Shown piece after piece: positions 7,363 to 11,524 of a stretch of DNA of 11,524 nucleotides. The DNA comes from Negativicutes bacterium UBA1444 (lineage in GTDB: Bacteria > Bacillota > Negativicutes > UBA1444). Made by a program: the position numbers and the translations under genes. The stretch is from positions 8,261 through 19,784 of the forward strand of contig DCTI01000021.1 of the NCBI GenBank assembly GCA_002329525.1, given 5' to 3'. Positions within the stretch are counted from its first letter, which is position 1; every line of letters starts with the position of its first letter. The notes beneath the pieces are model-generated. The model was not told the DNA's origin and made no database searches. It was given only the letters and a program-made list of their open reading frames with translations.

Positions 7363-7746
7363 TTACAATAGATGCCACCGAAATATGATATCAAAGAAAA
7401 GCGTGATTCCGAGCAATAAAACAATAAACGCCAGGAAAAAGCTTGGATTGAAGATCGCCTCTTTAACGGTTTTCCCCAAGTCGGCAACCAGGGAATAATA
7501 TTGGTACATTCCAACTGCCAGCGGGATTGTTCCGGCAGCCATGAACAAAAGGCCCAGATGTCGCGGCTGCAGTACTTCAATGCTCATTGATAACTTCGTG
7601 GCTATGGATTCCAGTACTTTATACATGGTGAAGCCAAAACTGATAAAAGACAGGGACGTTCTCACCCACGACAGCAACGTCCGTTCCGACGACATCAGCG
7701 TCCGCTTCATCGACAATTCATTGTCAGTGATTTTTACGTCCGTCAT
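7363..7746 (-). CDS. DUF202 (YidH-like) small membrane protein
   Basis: A 127-residue protein with the DUF202 hallmark SSERTLLSWVRTSLSFI at residues 19-35, followed by three membrane segments (about 24-45, 62-82 and 101-122). The length is typical of the family. The start ATG 7746 has an ideal site, AAGGAGG, 7 bases upstream. The biochemical role of DUF202 proteins is not established. This is the first gene after the c-di-GMP riboswitch and its terminator, with a leader of about 110 bases between terminator and start, so it heads the riboswitch-controlled operon. Its neighbour is another membrane protein, and the two may work together (inference). Confidence 0.88.
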   Translation of the reverse strand: MTDVKITDNELSMKRTLMSSERTLLSWVRTSLSFISFGFTMYKVLESIATKLSMSIEVLQPRHLGLLFMAAGTIPLAVGMYQYYSLVADLGKTVKEAIFNPSFFLAFIVLLLGITLFFDIIFRWHLL

Positions 7747-7856
7747 TTTCCCGCCTCCTTCTTGAGGTCGAAACTAACCTCCGCTGCAGAGCGAACGCGA
7801 GTTGCGGCAGAAATGCGCCGCCCGGACCAACAAATTACGGCCAATTTAAAGCAGGC

Positions 7857-7906
7857 AAAAATAAAACTGCCAGTACAGCCGAATAAATTCGGTGCAACCT
7901 GGCAGT
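7857..7906 (-). terminator. Riboswitch expression-platform terminator
   Basis: On the minus strand ACTGCCAG (7906-7899) pairs perfectly with CTGGCAGT (7873-7866). An inner stem CCGAA/TTCGG and tetraloop lie between them, and the structure is followed at once by TTTATTTTT (7865-7857), a classic intrinsic terminator. The 5' arm lies inside the conserved 3' end of the aptamer (TGCCAGGTTGC, 7904-7894). Terminator and folded aptamer therefore cannot coexist, predicting that ligand binding prevents termination. Confidence 0.85.
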
Positions 7907-7984
7907 CATGAGCCACGTATCCGCGGCCCTTAGACCCACGGCTTTGCGTCCCCGCCTTTGGGCGAGTTTGCCCAACAGTACCCC
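7893..7984 (-). promoter_or_regulatory. c-di-GMP-I (GEMM-I) riboswitch aptamer
   Basis: The minus strand shows the GEMM-I pattern in order: GGGCAAAC (7973-7966); a hairpin CTCGCC-CAAA-GGCGGG (7966-7951); the conserved GACGCAAAGCC (7950-7940); a second stem GCCGTG/CGTGGC (7942-7937 with 7917-7912) enclosing a TCTAAG receptor-like internal segment; and the 3' element TGCCAGGTTGC (7904-7894). These match the known class, for example Vibrio Vc2, at the landmark positions. The base before CAAAC (7971), equivalent to G20 of Vc2, is G, which favours c-di-GMP; an A there marks cGAMP sensors. The tetraloop is CAAA where GNRA is usual. P1 is not obvious, so the outer ends are approximate. It controls the operon starting with the DUF202 gene. 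Confidence 0.9.
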
Positions 7985-8003
7985 GTCTTGTGCGCATTAG
8001 CTA

Positions 8004-8048
8004 ATTCTCATCACTGATATTCTATTACTTCAAGTTGATAAATTCCAG
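8004..8048 (-). promoter_or_regulatory. Possible sigma70 promoter for the riboswitch-controlled operon
   Basis: In the AT-rich region upstream of the aptamer two weak minus-strand matches overlap. One is TAGAAT (8024-8019) with CTGGAA 18 bases upstream (8048-8043). The other is GAGAAT (8009-8004) with TTGAAG 18 bases upstream (8033-8028). Either would start transcription shortly before the aptamer. The position is logical but the matches are poor. Confidence 0.25.
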
Positions 8049-8126
8049 TAAGTTTCTTCCTATTCCGAAAATTATTTTGAATATTTCAATAATATTTCCA
8101 TGGTGCTCATTGGTCCCGCGTTTTCC

Positions 8127-8163
8127 AGAACAAAGAAGCCGGTGGGATCGCCCCGCCGGCTTC
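8127..8163 (-). terminator. Intrinsic terminator of the ABC transporter operon
   Basis: The inverted repeat GAAGCCGG (8163-8156) / CCGGCTTC (8142-8135) has further GGG/CCC pairing inside and is followed by TTTGTTCT on the minus strand. It lies 30 bases after the stop of the last ABC gene. The T tract is modest but the stem is strong. Confidence 0.75.
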
Positions 8164-8193
8164 ATCGTCACGTTAATGTTCGGTTCGGATTAT

Positions 8194-9264
8194 TTATTCC
8201 TCGCCGGCGTACCAGAACGGCCGTGCCAACTTCAGGCAGCAGGCTTCGCCCGCTTCGGGGCCGGGGTCGCGGCGGCCTTTTTGGACGCGCACTTCCTGTT
8301 CGCCGATTTTCACCTGATAGTCGATGATCTCGCCCAGGAAGGATTTGCGGCTGACAACGCCGCGCAGGCCGCACTCGTCGCCATCGGCGACAAAATCGAG
8401 TTCGGACGGGCGACTGGCCAGAGACAAGGGGGCTTTGCCGCGCATGGTCTCGGGTGGAGTCAGGCTCTCTGGCAGCGCCGAGCTGGCGCCACGTGCGAAG
8501 GCCCGGCCGTCGGACCAAACGATGTCCAGGAAGTTCGAGAGGCCGATGAAGCTGAACACGAACTTGTTGGCCGGGTTGTTGTAGACATTGAACGGCGTGT
8601 CGATCTGCTGCACGACGCCCAGTTTCATGACCAGGATGCGGTCGGAGAGCGCCATGGCCTCGGCCTGGTCGTGCGTCACGTACATGATGGAGAAGCCGTA
8701 TTTGCGCTGCAGGTCCTTGATCTCGAACCGCATTTCCTCGCGCAGATGCGGGTCCAGACTGGATAGCGGCTCGTCCAGGAGCATGACGTCGGGGTTGATG
8801 GCCAGCGCCCGGGCTAGCGCCACCCGTTGCTTGCCGCCGCCTGAGAGGTCCGCCGGGCTGCCGTCCGCGGCTTTCAGCAGGTTGGTCGAGCGCAGGGCGT
8901 CCTTCGTGCGTTTTTCGATTTCGTCGGTCGGGATGTTGCGGATGCGCAGCGGGAACGCGACATTTTCATAGACCGACAGGTGCGGCCAGACCGCGAAGGC
9001 CTGGAACACCATGCCGAAGTTGCGCTTTTCCGGCGGCAGGTAGTAGTTGCGCTTCGGCGAGGAGATCAGGCGGTCGCCGACATGGATTTCCCCGTCGGAC
9101 AGGTCCTCGAATCCCGCCACCATCCGAAGCGTCGTGGTCTTGCCACAGCCGGACGGTCCCAGCATCGAGAAGCATTCGCCCTTTTCGATTTCCAGGTTCA
9201 GCGAATTGACGGCGGTGACGGCGCCGAATTGTTTCGTGACATTTAATAAACGGATGTAAGACAT
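8194..9264 (-). CDS. ABC importer ATP-binding protein (Fe3+/polyamine/phosphonate class)
   Basis: A 356-residue ATPase that would power the adjacent permease. Visible elements are Walker A GPSGCGKT (36-43), Q-loop Q88, signature LSGGGKQR (140-147), Walker B VMLLDE (160-165), D-loop SSLD (168-171) and H-loop H198. A C-terminal regulatory (TOBE-like) domain of about 110 residues follows, as in PotA and FbpC. The signature is unusual, having Gly where LSGGQ has Gln. ATG 9264 gives the family-like start MSYIRLLNVTK, 7 bases after the permease stop. GTG 9279 would overlap the permease by 8 bases and is nearer to an AAAGG site, so the start is uncertain by five residues. It is the last gene of the operon, just before a terminator. 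The substrate is unknown because no binding protein is in view. Confidence 0.92.
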   Translation of the reverse strand: MSYIRLLNVTKQFGAVTAVNSLNLEIEKGECFSMLGPSGCGKTTTLRMVAGFEDLSDGEIHVGDRLISSPKRNYYLPPEKRNFGMVFQAFAVWPHLSVYENVAFPLRIRNIPTDEIEKRTKDALRSTNLLKAADGSPADLSGGGKQRVALARALAINPDVMLLDEPLSSLDPHLREEMRFEIKDLQRKYGFSIMYVTHDQAEAMALSDRILVMKLGVVQQIDTPFNVYNNPANKFVFSFIGLSNFLDIVWSDGRAFARGASSALPESLTPPETMRGKAPLSLASRPSELDFVADGDECGLRGVVSRKSFLGEIIDYQVKIGEQEVRVQKGRRDPGPEAGEACCLKLARPFWYAGEE

Positions 9265-9271
9265 GATTGAA

Positions 9272-10963
9272 TCACGCACCTGCCTTTCTGGTGAAGCGGT
9301 TGATCAACGTCTGCCCCACGATGATCAGGATCAGGGCGATGCCGGCCAGCGCCGCCGAAACTACGGTTTCCCCGTCTTCGTTCAGCGTGTAGATCGCCAC
9401 GCCGATGGTGCGGGTGGTGGGCGCGTAAAGCATGATGGACACGGTCAGTTCCCGCAGCGAGGGGAGGAAGATCAGGAAGAAGGAAGCCAGCATGCCGGGA
9501 CGGACCAATGGCAGCACGATGTCCTTGAGGGTCTGCCACATGGTCGCGCCGCAGGAGCGGGCCGCTTCGACCAGGGAGTCGTGGACCTGTTCCAGAGCCG
9601 CCGAGTTCGCCTTGAGGGAGAAGCCCATGTAACGGGCGATGTAGGCGACCAGGATGATCCAGACCGTGTTGTAGAGGTTGATGCCGAACTGGCCGCTCCA
9701 GGCCAGGATCACGCCGAGGGCGATAACCGAGCCGGGAACCGAGAAGGGCAGCATTCCCAGGAATTCCAGGATGCCTTTGCCCCGGACCTTCATCTTGACG
9801 ATGACGTAGGAGATCATGACGCCGGCGAACATGGTGATGACCGCCGCACTCAGGCCCAGCGTCACGCTGTTCCAGATGGCGTCTTTGGTGACTTTGTAGT
9901 CAAAGAGGATGAATTTGTAGTTGTCCAGCGACAGGTTCTGCAAAGTAAAGGGCAAGCCGTAGGTTTTCAGGCCGCCGACCAGGAAGATGACCACGGTCGG
10001 CAGGACGATGGTGAAGCCGATATAAGCGAGGCAGATGATGAGCAGCGGCACGCGCAGGGCGCGCAGCTTCAGTTCCATCGGCCGGAAGCTTTTGCCGCCG
10101 ATGATCTGGTAGTGGCCCTTGCTCAGGATCTTTCCCTGCAGCCAGATGATGAACGCCGCAGTGATGACCAGCACCGTGGCCAGAACGGTGCCGGTCCGGA
10201 TCGAGTCGAAGCTGCCGGCGCTCTGGTGGATGCGCTGGTAGATCAGGGTCGGGATGTTGAAGATGCCGTTTTCGATGCCGAGCACGGCGACCGTGCCGAA
10301 GTGGGCCATCGAGTACAGCATGATCAGCAGCGCGCCGGACAGGATGCTGGGCAGAACCAGCGGGATGGTGATCTTGCGGGTGATGGTGAACAGCCCGGCG
10401 CCGGAGATTCGCGCCGATTCCTCCAGGGTCGGGTCCATCCGCTCCAGCGCCCCGCAGACCTGGATGAAGACGAACGGGAACAGGTACATGACTTCGACGA
10501 GCACGATGCCGAGGTAGCTGTAGATATTGAAAATCGGGCCTTCAAAGCCGAAGTTGTTCATGAAGAATTTGTTAATGAAACCGGCGTTCGGGGAAAGAAG
10601 CATTTTCCAGGCCAGGGCGCCGATGAACGAGGGCAGCATGAACGGCACCAGGAACATGGATTTCATGAAGGTCTTGTAGGGCAGGTCGGTGCGGGTGACC
10701 AGCCAGGCGAAAAATGTACCGACGATGGTGCTGCCGATGGTGGTGCCGCTGGCGATGATCAGGGAGTTTGTCAGGGCTTTATAGGTTTCCGGTTCCATGA
10801 TGATGTTGGCAACGTCGCGGAGGTTAAACTCGCCGTTGACCCAAAAGGCGTTGAACAGGATCAGCAGGACCGGCACCGCCACCACGATGACCAGGATAGC
10901 GATGGAAAAGAACAGGATGATCTGGGCGACGCCGAAATTGCTTTTTTTCGTGACGGAACTCAT
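9272..10963 (-). CDS. ABC importer permease, two fused membrane domains (FbpB/ThiP-like)
   Basis: A 563-residue integral membrane protein with two homologous binding-protein-dependent transport domains in one chain, about 12 membrane segments in all. Each half has the cytoplasmic EAA loop that docks an ATPase: EESARISGAGLFTITRKI at about 181-198 and VEAARSCGATMWQTLKDI at about 465-482. Fused permeases of this size are typical of ferric iron (FbpB/SfuB) and thiamine (ThiP) importers; related 2-aminoethylphosphonate systems belong to the same class. The start ATG 10963 overlaps the upstream ATPase stop by 4 bases (ATGA) and has AAGGAGG 10 bases before it, inside the upstream gene. Different ATPase genes flank it on both sides. 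The substrate cannot be told. Confidence 0.93.
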   Translation of the reverse strand: MSSVTKKSNFGVAQIILFFSIAILVIVVAVPVLLILFNAFWVNGEFNLRDVANIIMEPETYKALTNSLIIASGTTIGSTIVGTFFAWLVTRTDLPYKTFMKSMFLVPFMLPSFIGALAWKMLLSPNAGFINKFFMNNFGFEGPIFNIYSYLGIVLVEVMYLFPFVFIQVCGALERMDPTLEESARISGAGLFTITRKITIPLVLPSILSGALLIMLYSMAHFGTVAVLGIENGIFNIPTLIYQRIHQSAGSFDSIRTGTVLATVLVITAAFIIWLQGKILSKGHYQIIGGKSFRPMELKLRALRVPLLIICLAYIGFTIVLPTVVIFLVGGLKTYGLPFTLQNLSLDNYKFILFDYKVTKDAIWNSVTLGLSAAVITMFAGVMISYVIVKMKVRGKGILEFLGMLPFSVPGSVIALGVILAWSGQFGINLYNTVWIILVAYIARYMGFSLKANSAALEQVHDSLVEAARSCGATMWQTLKDIVLPLVRPGMLASFFLIFLPSLRELTVSIMLYAPTTRTIGVAIYTLNEDGETVVSAALAGIALILIIVGQTLINRFTRKAGA

Positions 10964-11524
10964 TGTTTTACGACCTCCTTCAGACTTTGGGCATTGAACC
11001 AGAGGAGGTCACGGAAGCTGATCGAACACGAATCGTCCTCCTTGAACATCAGGCCCTTGGCGACGGCTTCGTGGGTTTCGATGCTGGTGCGCAGATGCGC
11101 GCCATCCACCTCGATCAGATAGTCGATCATCGCTCCGAGAAAGCTGGCTCGCCGGATCGTGCCGCGAAGGCCCGGTCCCTGCGGGGCGATCTGGACGTCG
11201 GAGGGGCGGAAACCCGCGACCCATTCGGCGGCGTCGCCCTGCGGCGCTTCCCAGGGAATGCGCTGCTCGCCGGAGCCGACAAGGTAGGATTCCCCGGCCC
11301 GCCGCACCGGCATGAAGTTCGCGATGCCCATAAAGTTGAAAATGAAGGGGTCGGCCGGCCGCTCAAAGATCTCCCAGGGATTGCCGGTCTGGCGAATCCG
11401 GCCCTGGTCGTCCATGATCGCCAGGCGGTCCGAGATGGCCAGGGCGACTTCCTGGTCGTGCGTGACGTAGAGGACGGTGATGTTCAGTTTGCGTTGCAGT
11501 TCCTTGATCTCGAACCGCATCTCT
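10960..11524 (-). CDS. ABC importer ATP-binding protein, C-terminal part (5' end beyond window)
   Basis: The frame runs through the window edge. The apparent ATG at 11520 is internal, because the preceding codon is GAG and the text EMRFEIKELQRK matches the middle of the second ATPase of this operon (EMRFEIKDLQRK). About 187 codons are visible. They hold the H-loop YVTHDQ, the SDR segment after it, and a complete C-terminal TOBE-like region (FRPSDV... RRASFLGAMIDYLIEV). Walker A, signature and Walker B lie outside the window. The stop overlaps the permease start by 4 bases. It is clearly a separate paralogue of the other ATPase, diverged in the C-terminal half. Confidence 0.9.
   Translation of the reverse strand, partial: EMRFEIKELQRKLNITVLYVTHDQEVALAISDRLAIMDDQGRIRQTGNPWEIFERPADPFIFNFMGIANFMPVRRAGESYLVGSGEQRIPWEAPQGDAAEWVAGFRPSDVQIAPQGPGLRGTIRRASFLGAMIDYLIEVDGAHLRTSIETHEAVAKGLMFKEDDSCSISFRDLLWFNAQSLKEVVKQ

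Larger units (their letters stand above)
7747..8193. other. Intergenic regulatory region between ABC operon and sulfatase operon
   Basis: These 447 bases hold no credible gene. Read on the minus strand they contain the terminator of the ABC operon (8163-8127), an AT-rich upstream region (about 8100-8000) with a possible promoter, the c-di-GMP-I aptamer (7984-7893), its expression-platform terminator (7906-7857), and a leader of about 110 bases ending in the DUF202 ribosome binding site. A short palindrome TTGAATATTTCAA (8077-8089) in the AT-rich part could be an operator, but it is too short to claim. An 84-codon minus-strand frame across the aptamer is not a gene. Confidence 0.8.

Noticed and set aside
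7347..7580. N-terminal extension of the multi-pass membrane protein up to 7580
   Set aside because: The extension overlaps the DUF202 coding sequence in another frame and lacks membrane-protein character; a GTG near 7346-7355 is the reasonable start.
7893..7984. cGAMP (GEMM-Ib) riboswitch
   Set aside because: The base at the position that distinguishes the ligands is G, as in c-di-GMP sensors, not A.
7743..7997. Minus-strand frame of 84 codons upstream of the DUF202 gene
   Set aside because: It covers the riboswitch aptamer and its terminator, has no ribosome binding site I can see, and no protein-like pattern.
8035..8766. Plus-strand frame of 243 codons
   Set aside because: Mostly antisense to the ABC ATPase and starts within the AT-rich regulatory region.
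9263..11122. Plus-strand open frame of 619 codons
   Set aside because: Antisense to the permease. Its composition (very rich in D, Q, E, G, H) is the typical complement of a hydrophobic membrane protein gene.
1..11524. CRISPR arrays, tRNA or rRNA genes, insertion sequences, attachment sites
   Set aside because: No spaced direct repeats, tRNA-like cloverleaf, transposase or integrase, or flanking duplications were seen on either strand.

Overview
The window reads as part of the chromosome of an anaerobic, Gram-negative bacterium. The signs are an oxygen-independent (radical SAM) sulfatase-maturating enzyme, an outer-membrane barrel protein with a terminal Phe, and a GEMM-I type c-di-GMP riboswitch. 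GEMM-I riboswitches are common in Deltaproteobacteria/Desulfobacterota, so that group is a reasonable guess, but no marker gene fixes the taxonomy. Every gene I can support lies on the minus strand, so transcription runs from high to low coordinates. The long plus-strand open frames are antisense shadows.

Right part (11524 to about 8130): an ABC importer operon cut by the window edge. It holds the 3' end of one ATPase gene, a permease made of two fused membrane halves, and a second complete ATPase gene. It resembles the ferric iron/polyamine/phosphonate class of importers. The genes overlap or nearly touch, and the operon closes with a GC-rich hairpin followed by a short T-rich stretch. No solute-binding protein is visible, so the substrate is unknown.

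Middle (8130 to 7747): an AT-rich upstream region, then a c-di-GMP-I (GEMM) aptamer on the minus strand, then an intrinsic terminator whose 5' arm lies inside the conserved 3' part of the aptamer. The two structures exclude each other, which suggests a switch that lets transcription through when ligand is bound. The specificity base is G, favouring c-di-GMP over cGAMP.

Left part (7746 to 1): the genes placed under that switch, with short gaps or overlaps throughout: a DUF202 (YidH-like) membrane protein, a multi-pass membrane protein faintly like ZIP transporters, an exported HAD-family phosphatase-like protein, an anaerobic sulfatase maturase with a C-terminal SEC-C motif, two tandem Cys-type sulfatases without signal peptides, a GC-rich hairpin, an outer-membrane protein of the SphA/MetA (phenol-degradation) type, and the start of a small conserved membrane-associated protein that runs off the window.

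As a unit, the maturase would convert the active-site Cys of both sulfatases to formylglycine. The barrel, HAD protein and membrane proteins would serve substrate passage or processing, although no obvious inner-membrane importer for a sulfate ester is present. The most interesting point is that a complete sulfatase-plus-maturase module appears to be controlled by the second messenger c-di-GMP.
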